Assembly (NCBI RefSeq): GCF_029478095.1
Contig: NZ_JAKOAV010000011.1
Coordinates: 1-64,000, forward strand
DNA length: 64,000 nt
Direction: 5' to 3'
Source: Pelotomaculum isophthalicicum JI
GTDB lineage: Bacteria > Bacillota > Desulfotomaculia > Desulfotomaculales > Pelotomaculaceae
In this document: piece by piece, positions 11,451-20,551 of the stretch
How positions within the stretch are numbered: the first letter of the stretch is position 1
Layout of the letters: each line of letters starts with the position of its first letter
Translations under genes and position numbers: made by a program
Notes under the pieces: generated by a model
The model's input: the letters and a program-made list of their open reading frames with translations, nothing else
Databases searched by the model: none
Told to the model about the DNA's origin: nothing

Positions 11451-12254
11451 ATGCAGGCATTTAAATTAATCGCCGCGGATTTGGATGACACTTTGCTGGA
11501 CGATAACCTGCGATTGACCGAGCAGGTTAAAGATACCATAGTCGCTGTGCGGGACGCCGGTGTTCAATTTACCGTTTCCACCGGGCGGATGTTCCGTTCC
11601 GCCGTGCCATACGCGCGGGAACTAGGGCTGGATCTGCCACTGATCACTTACCAGGGGGCGTTGGTGAAAAATGCCCTGTCCGGGGAAGTTTTACTATACC
11701 GCCCGCTGCCGCTGAACTATGCTAAGGAGATAGTCGTCCGTATTCACGAACTGGGCTACCATTTAAACGCATATCTTGACGACGTGCTTTACATGGAGAA
11801 TGATACTCCCGAAGGCCGCCGGTACAGTCATATTTCCGGGGTGAAACCTGAACTTGTCGGGGACCTTCTGAAGATCCTGGACCGTGATCCCACGAAAATA
11901 GTGGCTATCGCCGGGGAACCGCAGCTTGACCGGCTAAACGCCGAGTTGACACCGCGATATGCCGGGAAAGTGCATATCGCTAAATCAAAGCCGTTTTTTT
12001 TGGAATTTTCCCACCCGCAAGCGACCAAAGGACATGCTCTTAAAGCCCTGGCCGGACATTTTGGGGTAAAAAGGGAAGAGATTATGGCCGTCGGTGACAG
12101 TTATAACGACCTGGAGATGCTGGAGTATGCCGGTTTGGGTGTCGTGGTCGCCAACGCCAGGGATGACATCAAGAAGAGGGCCGGGTATGTAACCGCCGCG
12201 CCGAACGGCGCCGGAGTGGTGGAAGCGTTGGAAAAGTTTGTGTTGGGGAGGTGA
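11451..12254 (+). CDS. Cof-type HAD-superfamily hydrolase
   Basis: 267 residues from ATG 11451, which has GGGGAGGA just upstream; a longer TTG start at 11433 lacks a site. HAD motif I is ADLDDTLLDD, motif II is the serine/threonine of TVSTGRMF, motif III a lysine around ATKGHALKAL, and motif IV VGDSYNDLEML. The large C2B cap matches the Cof/YwpJ group, which dephosphorylates sugar phosphates, FMN or similar small molecules; the substrate cannot be read from sequence. The stop overlaps the GTG start of the next gene, so the two are translationally coupled. Confidence 0.88.
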   Translation: MQAFKLIAADLDDTLLDDNLRLTEQVKDTIVAVRDAGVQFTVSTGRMFRSAVPYARELGLDLPLITYQGALVKNALSGEVLLYRPLPLNYAKEIVVRIHELGYHLNAYLDDVLYMENDTPEGRRYSHISGVKPELVGDLLKILDRDPTKIVAIAGEPQLDRLNAELTPRYAGKVHIAKSKPFFLEFSHPQATKGHALKALAGHFGVKREEIMAVGDSYNDLEMLEYAGLGVVVANARDDIKKRAGYVTAAPNGAGVVEALEKFVLGR

Positions 12255-13222
12255 GCCTCCTGCCGGATCGTTATGTAATCGGGGTTGACCTCGGCGGCAC
12301 TAAGATACACACCGCGCTGGCCGACGGGGACGGCAATATTCTGGCAGAAACGAGAGTACCTACTGAGACAATAAAAGGACCGTCACACGTTATCGGGCGA
12401 ATTATTGCCACTATCGAACAAGTACGGGAGCAGGCTGGATTACCCGCTGGTTTTGTTGAAACTGTCTCAGTGGGATCACCCGGCCCCCTGGACATTGCCA
12501 GTGGCATTATTCATTTTTCGCCGAACCTTGGCTGGCACGAAGTCCCCCTAAAAAAACTACTGCAGGAGGGCCTGCGGACAAAGGTAATGATCGACAATGA
12601 CGCTAACCTGGCCGCTCTTGGCGAGCATGTTTTCGGGGCCGGGCGGGGCGTGAACAATATGGTTTACATTACTGTCAGCACAGGAGTCGGCGGGGGTTTA
12701 ATCCTGGGCGGGCGATTATATCACGGCGCCACGGACGGGGCCGGAGAGATCGGGCATATCACCGTGTTGCCGGATGGACCGCCTTGTGGCTGCGGCGCAC
12801 GGGGCTGTTTGGAGTCTGTTTCTTCCGGCACTGCTATCGCGCGGGAAGCCCGGCGGCTGGTGGAATGCGGCAAGGGACAGAATATCCTGACCCGGGCCGG
12901 GGGCGATCCGGACAGGATCAGTGCCGTTACAGTGGCTGAGGCCGCATCAGGGGGAGATCAGGAGGCAGTTTCCATCATTTCGAATGCGGCGCGCTTTTTG
13001 GGAATTGGAGTGGCCAATGTGATTAATCTGCTCAACCCGGACATGATTGTGCTGGGCGGCGGCGTGATGGAAATAGGAGAACCCATCTGGCAGGGTGTCA
13101 GGCAGGAAGTGGAGGCCCGTACTTTGGGCGCGGCCCGTACCCATGTCCAGGTGGTGCCGGCCGGACTGGGCCGGCGCGCCGGTGTGCTCGGCGCTGTGGC
13201 ATTGGCGCTGCAGATGGACTAA
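12251..13222 (+). CDS. ROK-family sugar kinase (glucokinase-like)
   Basis: 323 residues. ATP site GVDLGGTKIHTALAD at the N-terminus, catalytic DNDANLAALGE, and the ROK zinc motif CGCGARGCLE. The strong glycine-rich second phosphate site (VSTGVGGGLILGG) is kept, so it should be an active kinase rather than a ROK repressor, and no HTH precedes it. Most such Firmicute proteins are glucokinases (glucose to glucose-6-phosphate). The GTG start overlaps the previous stop, and the next gene is a glycogen debranching enzyme, which supports a role in using glucose released from glycogen. Confidence 0.88.
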   Translation: MSLLPDRYVIGVDLGGTKIHTALADGDGNILAETRVPTETIKGPSHVIGRIIATIEQVREQAGLPAGFVETVSVGSPGPLDIASGIIHFSPNLGWHEVPLKKLLQEGLRTKVMIDNDANLAALGEHVFGAGRGVNNMVYITVSTGVGGGLILGGRLYHGATDGAGEIGHITVLPDGPPCGCGARGCLESVSSGTAIAREARRLVECGKGQNILTRAGGDPDRISAVTVAEAASGGDQEAVSIISNAARFLGIGVANVINLLNPDMIVLGGGVMEIGEPIWQGVRQEVEARTLGAARTHVQVVPAGLGRRAGVLGAVALALQMD

Positions 13223-13297
13223 CATTGTACATTCAATGAAACTATTCAGAATAAAAGCCAGTCCCACTGATTATGCTATTGGTGGGAGGGGGAAAAG

Positions 13298-15304
13298 ATG
13301 TATTTTTTTGGCAAACACGATTGGCGTACTTTCGAGCGGGGTACTGAAAAAGAGTGGCTTGTCACTAATGGTATTGGCGGTTACGCTTCCAGTACGATCA
13401 TCTGCGCCAACACCCGTAAATACCACGGATTGCTGGTTGCCGCTCACAATCCCCCCGGCAACCGGATGGTGCAGTTGGTTAAGTTGGACGAGCGATTTGC
13501 ATCCGGCGGGCATACTTATAATCTTGCCACGAACAGCACCGGTTCCGGGGTAAGCGAATCGGGCTATATCCACTTGCGACAAGTTGAAGTCGATCCTTTT
13601 CCTGCCTTTACCTACAGTTTTACTGATGTAACCCTAAAAAAAACAATTTTCATGGTGCACGGACAGAATACCACTGTGATTTTATATAAAATCACGAACG
13701 GGGCCAGCCCCGGCGTTTTACGTTTAATTCCCATGGTCAACTGCCGGGGCTACCATTTTATTACTTACGCGGACCAGATTAACTTTACTCAGAAGAGAAT
13801 CAAGGGCGGTGTTTCGGTAAAAGGCCGGGAGGAAGTGCCCCCGTTGCTGCTCACTATCAGCGACGGCGCTTACATTCCTGGCGGCAACTGGTTCAGGGGT
13901 ATGGCTTACCTTGAGGAGAAAGAGCGCGGGGAAAATTGCTTCGAGGATCATTACATGCCTGGCTCTTTTGAGGTGCCCATTGCCGCGGGTGAAAACAAAA
14001 CTGTGGCGGTGATCGCCTCGACAATCGAACTTGACAACCCGGCCGGCGAGAAGTTGCTTGAAAGAGCAAGGGGCCGGCAGCGGGATCTGGAAAATCTGGC
14101 TGGTTATGACGAAATCCTGACCCGTGAACTAGTGCGGGCGGCGGACGCTTTTATCGTCCGGCGCGAATCAACCGGAGCCAAAACTGTGATTGCCGGTTAT
14201 CCCTGGTTTACCGATTGGGGCAGGGACACAATGATCGCCCTGCCGGGGCTGACCCTGGTAACAAAAAGGTTTAATGACGCGCGGGATATTTTGTTGACCT
14301 ATGCGCGGCAATGTAAGAAGGGACTTTTGCCGAACTGTTTTCCGGATGGGGATGAAGCTCCGTTTTATAATACCGTGGATGCTTCCCTCTGGTATTTTCA
14401 AGCGGTCTACAAATACTTGGTTTACACCGGCGACCTGGAGTTTATCCACGAACAGATTTATCCTGTGTTAAAGGACATAATCCGCTGGTACATAGACGGG
14501 ACCGACTACAATATCTTTATGGACGAAGACGGCCTGTTGAATGCCGGGAATCCAGATGTTCAGTTGACCTGGATGGACGCCAAGGTTGACGGATGGGTAG
14601 TAACACCGCGGAACGGCAAACCTGTAGAGGTCAACGCCTTATGGTATAACGCCGTCTGCGTGCTGGAAATTCTGGCCGCCATATATGGGGAGCAACCGGC
14701 TCACCATGATTTGATAGGCAGGATTAAAGAAAGCTTTACCGGCAGTTTCTGGAGTGAAAAAGAGGGATATCTTTGCGATGTGATATCACCTGAGGGAAAA
14801 GACTGGAAAGTCCGGCCGAACCAGTTGCTGGCGGTCAGCCTGCCATACAGCATGCTGACCGGAGAACAGGCGCGCCGGGTCGTGCGCAAAGTCTGGCGGG
14901 AGCTTTATATCGCTTATGGCATCCGCAGCCTTTCCCCGGAATCTGGTGAGTACAAAGGGGTTTATACCGGGGACCGGTTTCAGCGGGACAGCTCGTATCA
15001 CCAGGGGACTGCCTGGAGTTGGCTGATGGGGCCTTTTGTCACCGCCTACCGCAAGGCCAACAACTATAATACAGCCAGTCGCGAGCAGGCATATCGTTTC
15101 CTTGAGCCTTTCCGCAATCATTTGCGCGACCGTGGTGTTGGCCAGGTTTCTGAGATATTTGACGGCAATGAGCCTGTAGTTCCAAAGGGCTGTTTCGCCC
15201 AAGCCTGGGGGGTTGCCGAGGTGCTGCGGGCTTATGTCGAAGACGTGCTGGAAATCCGGCCGCCGGCGCTGGAAAAAATAGAAGCGTTAATTGCAAACCG
15301 CTGA
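13298..15304 (+). CDS. glycogen debranching enzyme (archaeal type)
   Basis: 668 residues: an N-terminal beta-rich domain (about 1-260, opening with WLVTNGIGGYASSTI) and a C-terminal (alpha/alpha)6 glucosidase domain with GYPWFTDWGRDTMIALPGL, LPNCFPDGDEAPFYNTVDA and NPDVQLTWMDAK. Both halves are typical of amylo-alpha-1,6-glucosidases that remove branch stubs from glycogen. ATG start with GGGAGGGGG just upstream. Lying directly after the sugar kinase, it suggests a small glycogen-use cluster. No signal peptide, so it is cytoplasmic. Confidence 0.88.
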   Translation: MYFFGKHDWRTFERGTEKEWLVTNGIGGYASSTIICANTRKYHGLLVAAHNPPGNRMVQLVKLDERFASGGHTYNLATNSTGSGVSESGYIHLRQVEVDPFPAFTYSFTDVTLKKTIFMVHGQNTTVILYKITNGASPGVLRLIPMVNCRGYHFITYADQINFTQKRIKGGVSVKGREEVPPLLLTISDGAYIPGGNWFRGMAYLEEKERGENCFEDHYMPGSFEVPIAAGENKTVAVIASTIELDNPAGEKLLERARGRQRDLENLAGYDEILTRELVRAADAFIVRRESTGAKTVIAGYPWFTDWGRDTMIALPGLTLVTKRFNDARDILLTYARQCKKGLLPNCFPDGDEAPFYNTVDASLWYFQAVYKYLVYTGDLEFIHEQIYPVLKDIIRWYIDGTDYNIFMDEDGLLNAGNPDVQLTWMDAKVDGWVVTPRNGKPVEVNALWYNAVCVLEILAAIYGEQPAHHDLIGRIKESFTGSFWSEKEGYLCDVISPEGKDWKVRPNQLLAVSLPYSMLTGEQARRVVRKVWRELYIAYGIRSLSPESGEYKGVYTGDRFQRDSSYHQGTAWSWLMGPFVTAYRKANNYNTASREQAYRFLEPFRNHLRDRGVGQVSEIFDGNEPVVPKGCFAQAWGVAEVLRAYVEDVLEIRPPALEKIEALIANR

Positions 15305-15352
15305 AACCATAACTGTAGTTCCTTTGAGCAACGTCAAAAATTTTTCGAATTA

Positions 15353-15381
15353 TTGCAGTTTTCCTTATTCGACATTATAAT
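15353..15381 (+). promoter_or_regulatory. sigma-A promoter of the rapZ operon
   Basis: TTGCAG (15353-15358), a 17-bp spacer and a perfect TATAAT (15376-15381), about 60 bp before the rapZ start. Confidence 0.75.
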
Positions 15382-15442
15382 AAGAGTATTTTAGGAATAA
15401 AAACCGTGTTTTTCTAAATTTGTCCCAATTTTGAGAGGGGGT

Positions 15443-16312
15443 ATGGTTACGCAAAGACTTGTTATTGTTACCGGTTTGTCCGGAGCCGGCAAAACTCAGG
15501 CTTTACACAGCCTGGAGGATCTGGGGTTTTTCTGCGTTGATAACCTGCCCCCGGCGCTAATTCCGAAATTTGCCGAGCTCTGTGCACAAGCGGCCAATAA
15601 AATTAATAAAATAGCATTAGTTGTAGACATCAGGGGCGGAGAGTTCTTCGATACCTTCTTTGAAGTATTGTCTGACCTCGATGCCAGGGGGATCAGGTGT
15701 GAAATACTTTTCCTCGAGGCTTCAAACGAAACACTGGTGCGGCGGTTTAAGGAGTCCAGGCGGCGTCACCCCTTAAGCACGTATGGGGAGGTGCTGGAAG
15801 GAATACAGGAAGAAAGAAGCCGGCTTCAAGATTTGCGGGGCAGGGCGAACAAAATAATTGACACCTCAAATATGGCGGTTCAGCAGTTAAAAGAGGTGAT
15901 AAACGGCATTTTTGCCGACGGCGCCAGTGCCTCCGGGCTGCATATCACGGTTATTTCGTTTGGTTTTAAATACGGAATACCCCTTGATTCGGACCTTGTG
16001 TTCGATGTCCGCTTTCTGCCTAATCCGTACTACCAGAATAACTTGAGGCCTTTTACCGGCAACGACGCGGTAGTCCGTGAATATGTTTTCAGTTCTCCGT
16101 TGACGAGTGAATTTATGGGGAAATTTTCAGATTTGGTCCAGTTTCTTATCCCGCAGTATTCCAAGGAAGGTAAAACCACTTTAATGATTGCTGTTGGGTG
16201 CACCGGGGGCATGCACCGTTCAGTAGCCCTGGCCAACCGGCTGGGGGAAATATTGTCCGAAAAGAATTTCCGGGTGACTGTGCGTCACCGGGATATCAAC
16301 CGCTCAAAGTAA
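15443..16312 (+). CDS. rapZ: RNase adapter RapZ / nucleotide-binding YvcJ
   Basis: 289 residues from ATG 15443, which follows GAGAGGGGG; an upstream TTG at 15431 overlaps that site and is not preferred. Walker [10 protein letters not shown] is at the N-terminus. The C-terminal domain carries [10 protein letters not shown] and the [16 protein letters not shown] signature of the family. In Gram-negatives RapZ controls glucosamine-6-phosphate synthase mRNA; in Bacillus the homologue YvcJ binds GTP and UDP-GlcNAc-related ligands and affects competence. It is followed directly by yvcK and whiA, the conserved Firmicute order. Confidence 0.93.
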   Translation: MVTQRLVIVTGLSGAGKTQALHSLEDLGFFCVDNLPPALIPKFAELCAQAANKINKIALVVDIRGGEFFDTFFEVLSDLDARGIRCEILFLEASNETLVRRFKESRRRHPLSTYGEVLEGIQEERSRLQDLRGRANKIIDTSNMAVQQLKEVINGIFADGASASGLHITVISFGFKYGIPLDSDLVFDVRFLPNPYYQNNLRPFTGNDAVVREYVFSSPLTSEFMGKFSDLVQFLIPQYSKEGKTTLMIAVGCTGGMHRSVALANRLGEILSEKNFRVTVRHRDINRSK

Positions 16313-16332
16313 TATGGGAGTATCACAAGAAG

Positions 16333-17685
16333 ATGATCATAATCAAGTGGCTCTATCCGGGCATGCGGGTAAAACGCTGGTTATTCATGGCTCTGGCGGG
16401 ATTGGTGCTTGCCGCGCTAGGGATTGACTTGTTTACCGGCGGCAAGGTTTTTAGTGACATAGCCTATTCTGTTCATCAGCTGGAAAAGAGTTTCATTTTT
16501 AAGAGCTACAATATAGTTACCGGTGTCTTAGTTGTCTCCATGGGTTTAGTTGTAATGATCATCGGCCTGTTAAAAGCATTTCAGTCTGTAGCCTCTGTGC
16601 TCTTGCCCGGACAGGAAGGCAGAGTGGCTGAGTTTATTTACGAGAAACGCAACCTTAGGCGCGGACCCAAAATCGTGGTGATCGGCGGAGGCACCGGGTT
16701 GTCTGTGCTGTTAAGGGGATTGAAAAAATATACCAGCAATCTGACAGCCATTGTCACTGTGGCTGACGACGGAGGAAGTTCCGGCCGCCTGCGGGGTGAT
16801 TTAGGTATTTTGCCGCCCGGAGATATACGCAACTGCCTGGTAGCTCTTGCTGATAAAGAACCATTAATGGAAGAGTTGCTGCAGTATCGTTTTACAACTG
16901 GTGAACTGGCTGGCCATTGCATGGGCAATCTGCTTTTAGCCGCGCTGACCGGAGTGACCGGGAGCTTCGACCAGGCGGTGCGCGGGCTTAGCAAGGTTCT
17001 GGCCGTACGCGGGCGGGTGCTGCCGGCAACTTTGTCGAATATCACATTGTGTGCTGAGCTGTTAGATGGGACAGTGGTACAGGGAGAGTCCAGCATCACC
17101 CGGTGCCATGGTAAAATAAAAAGGGTATTTACCAAGCCGCAGCGCTGCCTGCCGTTAGTCGAGGCGCTAGCCGCCATCCAGGCGGCCGACGCTGTTGTCC
17201 TGGGGCCAGGCAGTCTTTACACCAGCATCATTCCGAACTTGCTGGTAAAGGGGATTCCCGAAGCTCTGGCCAGGTCTTCGGCTATTAAAATATATGTCTG
17301 CAACGTTATGACCCAGCCGGGCGAGACGGATGACTATACCGGTTCGGAACATCTACGTGCGATTATAGCCCATGCCGGAAAATTTCTTGACTACGTTTTG
17401 CTTAACACCGGTCAGATTCCGGCCAGGTTACGCGTCCGCTACCGTCACGATGGAGCCAGTCCTGTGTTAGCGGACCTGGAGAAGATTGAAGAAATGGGTG
17501 TAACCGCGGTAGGCGAAAACTTAATTCACGAGATAGATGTTGTGCGCCACCACCCGGATGAACTCGCCCAGGTGATTCTGCGTTTGATCTTACCTGCCAA
17601 CGGGCCGCAAGAGCGTGTCCACTTTTTACATGAGCACCGGAAGAATGTTCACGACCAGAAGCTTTCCGGCGTGAAAACACATTAA
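16333..17685 (+). CDS. yvcK: gluconeogenesis factor YvcK, with N-terminal membrane helices
   Basis: About 450 residues if started at ATG 16333, 20 bp after rapZ. Open frame extends upstream to 16198 but overlaps rapZ and looks non-native. Two hydrophobic segments (about 16-31, LFMALAGLVLAALGI; and about 59-80, VTGVLVVSMGLVVMIIGLL) precede the CofD-like domain, whose ligand loop reads VVIGGGTGLSVLL and then VADDGGSSGRLRGDLG. YvcK proteins bind UDP-GlcNAc and are needed for normal cell shape and growth on gluconeogenic carbon. The membrane helices are an extension absent from the Bacillus protein but seen in some Clostridia. Confidence 0.9.
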   Translation: MIIIKWLYPGMRVKRWLFMALAGLVLAALGIDLFTGGKVFSDIAYSVHQLEKSFIFKSYNIVTGVLVVSMGLVVMIIGLLKAFQSVASVLLPGQEGRVAEFIYEKRNLRRGPKIVVIGGGTGLSVLLRGLKKYTSNLTAIVTVADDGGSSGRLRGDLGILPPGDIRNCLVALADKEPLMEELLQYRFTTGELAGHCMGNLLLAALTGVTGSFDQAVRGLSKVLAVRGRVLPATLSNITLCAELLDGTVVQGESSITRCHGKIKRVFTKPQRCLPLVEALAAIQAADAVVLGPGSLYTSIIPNLLVKGIPEALARSSAIKIYVCNVMTQPGETDDYTGSEHLRAIIAHAGKFLDYVLLNTGQIPARLRVRYRHDGASPVLADLEKIEEMGVTAVGENLIHEIDVVRHHPDELAQVILRLILPANGPQERVHFLHEHRKNVHDQKLSGVKTH

Positions 17686-17714
17686 TTTAAAAAATGAACC
17701 GGAATTATAATCAC

Positions 17715-17740
17715 GAGGCGGGAAACCCCGTCTCTTTCTT
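17715..17740 (+). terminator. intrinsic terminator after yvcK
   Basis: GAGGCGGG / CCCGTCTC stem (one G-U pair), AAAC loop, then a T-rich tail (TTTCTTTC). A TATAAT at 17753-17758 right after it may be the -10 box of a separate whiA promoter. Confidence 0.6.
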
Positions 17741-17785
17741 CATTATATATGTTATAATACATTTAAAAGAAAGAAGGTAAGTTGT

Positions 17786-18730
17786 TTGTCTTTTTCGGTG
17801 GCAACAAAAAATGAGCTGGCCCGCGTTACCGGCCGGCAGTCATGCTGCCGCCTGGCCGAATTGGCTGCCTTGATCAGGATGGACGGCAGTATTCAGATCA
17901 GCGGAGGGCGGCTTGTGTCACTGAATATTTCCACTGAAAACGCCGCAGTCGCAAGAAAAATACTATCCATGATCAAGGGTTTGTTTGACATTCATACTGA
18001 AGTACTGGTGCAAAGAAAAACCCGCCTGCGCAAAAACAATGTGTATTTGGTGCATATTCCTCCCCAGCCGGGAGTAAACATGCTCTTGAACAGGTTGGGA
18101 ATGATTGACCGGGACGGCCGTTTGGTTAACGACATACGGGAAGACCTGCTGAAGAAGGAGTGTTGCCGCCGCGCCTATCTGAGGGGGGTTTTCCTCGGCG
18201 GCGGTTCAGTGAATAGCCCCGAGGGCAATTATCACCTTGAACTAATTACAGATAACGAGAAACATGCCGGTTACATTGGCAGGTTAATGCAAAAATTGAG
18301 ACTGCCGGCTAAATTAAGTGAAAGAAAAAACTGGCATGTTGTGTACTTGAAAGGCAGTGAACAGATAGTCCGTTTTTTAAATATTATCGGCGCCCATTCC
18401 GCGCTGCTCAACTTTGAGAATGCCAGAATATACAAGGATATGCGCAACCAAGTCAACCGTCTGGTAAATTGCGAAACGGCCAACTTAAACAAAACTGTTA
18501 ACGCATCGGTCCGGCAGTTGGAAAATATCAAACTCGTGAGAGATACAATGGGTTTTGAGCACATTCCTGTTTCCTTGCGTGAAGTAGCTGAGTTGCGGGT
18601 TAAATACCCTGATGCGAGTCTTAAAGAATTAGGGGGGTTTTTGCAACCTCGCTTAAGCAAGTCCGGTATTAACCACCGGCTGCGGAAAATTGAAGAAATA
18701 GCTGATAATATCAGAAGAAAAAAGTTCTAA
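17786..18730 (+). CDS. whiA: DNA-binding protein WhiA
   Basis: 314 residues. An N-terminal pair of LAGLIDADG-like folds ([20 protein letters not shown] near 128-147) without nuclease activity, then a C-terminal HTH (about 220-305; [25 protein letters not shown]). WhiA is a transcription factor for sporulation septation in Streptomyces and influences division and chromosome segregation in Bacillus. TTG start with AGAAGG upstream. It completes the rapZ-yvcK-whiA block, although a terminator separates it from yvcK. Confidence 0.95.
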   Translation: MSFSVATKNELARVTGRQSCCRLAELAALIRMDGSIQISGGRLVSLNISTENAAVARKILSMIKGLFDIHTEVLVQRKTRLRKNNVYLVHIPPQPGVNMLLNRLGMIDRDGRLVNDIREDLLKKECCRRAYLRGVFLGGGSVNSPEGNYHLELITDNEKHAGYIGRLMQKLRLPAKLSERKNWHVVYLKGSEQIVRFLNIIGAHSALLNFENARIYKDMRNQVNRLVNCETANLNKTVNASVRQLENIKLVRDTMGFEHIPVSLREVAELRVKYPDASLKELGGFLQPRLSKSGINHRLRKIEEIADNIRRKKF

Positions 18731-18875
18731 TGATAAGTTATTTTGAGATATGGTTGGTGCTCATGAAATAATTACCTGCCGAATATCATGAAATGTCAGA
18801 TTGTTTGGCAGGAAAAAGCCTTTACTTTAGTGAATCTATTATTTAAGAAAAAGATCTCCAGGGGCGTGGACTTTA

Positions 18876-20297
18876 ATGCAGATGGGTTATAATCTTAACT
18901 TGGAACAGACCCAAAAATTACTCATGACACCCAAGTTGTGCCAGGCTATTACTGTGCTGCAGCTTTCTTCCCTGGAACTCTCCGCGTATATTGAACGGCA
19001 ACTTGAAGAAAACCCTCTTCTAGAGTTGCGGGAGGACGGGGAGGACGGTGTGTCTGATGACGTGGAAAAGCACAACGAGCCGGAAACGGAAAAGCAGGAT
19101 TACGGATTTAATTGGGAAGATTATTTTGTGGATCAGTACTATGACGGCAGGGACGGCGGGAATATCCAAAAAGAGAGACAGCGGAAACAGATGGGATATA
19201 GTTACGAGAAATTCCTGTCTCAGACACCTACCTTGTCTGAACACCTCCTGTCGCAGTTGAATTTAACCTCGTGCTATGGTATGGATAAGTTAATCGGGGA
19301 ATATTTGATCGGCAACATTGACGACAATGGTTATCTGAGAGTTTCCCTCGCAGAAGTGAAGGAGCGGTTAAATGTTGCCCCGAACAGAATTGCTAAAATG
19401 TTGAATTTAATACAGAGTTTTGAGCCGGTGGGAGTTGGCGCCCGGAACTTGCAGGAATGCCTGTTGATTCAGATTGAGCGTTTAGGTATTAAAGATGAGG
19501 TTACTAATGAATTAATCAACCACCATTTAACAGACTTGGCTAAAGGGAGGCTTGCCAAAATAGCCCATGATCTGGGGGTGTCGATACTTGAGGTGCAAGA
19601 ATCCTCAGACCTGATAAAAACGCTTGACCCGAAACCAGGCCGCAATTTCACCAGCATGAACGACGCGTGTTATATTATACCCGATGTTGTCCTGGAAAAA
19701 GTGGGGGGAGAGTATATCATCCTGGTGAACGATGTAACCGTTCCACGGGTAACAGTTAACTCGGCTTACCGGTCTGTTTTGAGCAAGGAAAAAAATTTTG
19801 ATTCCGACACCCGCCGTTTTGTTGAAAATAAGCTTAATGCGGCTGTTTGGTTGATCCGGAGTATTGAACAGCGGCGTTTGACTTTGTACAAAGTTGCCAG
19901 TTGTCTGGTTGAACTGCAGAGAGATTTTCTGGAGAGCGGTATTAAGTACCTAAAGCCCCTGAACCTGAAAAAGGTCGCTGAGATGGTTGGACTGCACGAG
20001 TCAACGGTAAGCAGGGCCACATCTAATAAATATATCCAGACACCCCGTGGTGTTTTTGAAATGAAATGTTTCTTTTCGACCGGGTTAAACAACGATGCCG
20101 GGACAAAAATATCAGCCGGGAGCATAAAAAAATTGCTTCAGGAGATTATCGCCGGGGAAGATAACAGGTATCCTTTAAACGACCAAAAGATCGCCGAAAT
20201 TTTTAGCCGGAGAGGAATACAAATTTCCAGACGCACTGTGGCTAAGTACCGGGACGAACTGAGTATACCGGCGGTGCAGAAAAGAAAAAGATACTAA
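18876..20297 (+). CDS. rpoN: RNA polymerase sigma-54 factor
   Basis: 473 residues. Region I at the N-terminus is Gln/Leu-rich (LEQTQKLLMTPKLCQAITVL, about 9-28), followed by an acidic linker (about 45-80), the core-binding domain (about 100-290) and an HTH (HESTVSRATSNKYIQTPRG). The RpoN box reads SRRTVAKYRDEL near the C-terminus and recognises the -24 element. Sigma-54 needs AAA+ activators; none is encoded in this window. It stands directly upstream of gap, a common Firmicute arrangement, and a weak -24/-12-like sequence lies between them (20411-20425). Confidence 0.95.
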   Translation: MQMGYNLNLEQTQKLLMTPKLCQAITVLQLSSLELSAYIERQLEENPLLELREDGEDGVSDDVEKHNEPETEKQDYGFNWEDYFVDQYYDGRDGGNIQKERQRKQMGYSYEKFLSQTPTLSEHLLSQLNLTSCYGMDKLIGEYLIGNIDDNGYLRVSLAEVKERLNVAPNRIAKMLNLIQSFEPVGVGARNLQECLLIQIERLGIKDEVTNELINHHLTDLAKGRLAKIAHDLGVSILEVQESSDLIKTLDPKPGRNFTSMNDACYIIPDVVLEKVGGEYIILVNDVTVPRVTVNSAYRSVLSKEKNFDSDTRRFVENKLNAAVWLIRSIEQRRLTLYKVASCLVELQRDFLESGIKYLKPLNLKKVAEMVGLHESTVSRATSNKYIQTPRGVFEMKCFFSTGLNNDAGTKISAGSIKKLLQEIIAGEDNRYPLNDQKIAEIFSRRGIQISRRTVAKYRDELSIPAVQKRKRY

Positions 20298-20298
20298 A

Positions 20299-20393
20299 AT
20301 AGTAGTCAGGAGTCAGTAGTCAGAATTCAGAATATTTAAAAACGATAGATCTTTTTCTCATTCTGACTCCTGACTCCTGAATTCTGAATACTA
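20299..20393. repeat. imperfect inverted repeat of GAGTCAGGAGTCAG type
   Basis: The left arm (about 20299-20334) is built from AGTCAGGAGTCAG and AGAATTCAGAAT; the right arm (20360-20393) carries ATTCTGACTCCTGACTCCTG and AATTCTGAATACTA. The two arms are near reverse complements and each is internally repetitive. It lies between rpoN and gap and could fold as a long hairpin in the transcript. It resembles a low-complexity dispersed intergenic repeat rather than an IS. Confidence 0.65.
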
Positions 20394-20410
20394 GAGCAAC
20401 TTCCGGGGTA

Positions 20411-20425
20411 TGGCAAAAGTCGTGC
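20411..20425 (+). promoter_or_regulatory. weak sigma-54-like -24/-12 element before gap
   Basis: TGGCAAAAGTCGTGC has the GG and GC dinucleotides separated by exactly 10 bp, as in sigma-54 promoters, but it deviates from the TGGCACG-N4-TTGC consensus at three positions. It lies 127 bp before gap. No enhancer or activator gene is apparent nearby. Confidence 0.2.
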
Positions 20426-20551
20426 CCCAATTTTTTATGGGAAATTATATTAAAGAGAAGGAATTTGAAAAGCAAATGAAGAATAAAGTATGTAATAATT
20501 AAATAAAATAGGTTCAATATGGCACACTAATGAAGGGAGTGGGTAACACTA

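Noticed and set aside
16198-16332. N-terminal extension of yvcK
   Set aside because: It overlaps rapZ in another frame, and its sequence ([14 protein letters not shown]) is not membrane or family-like; ATG 16333 is better.
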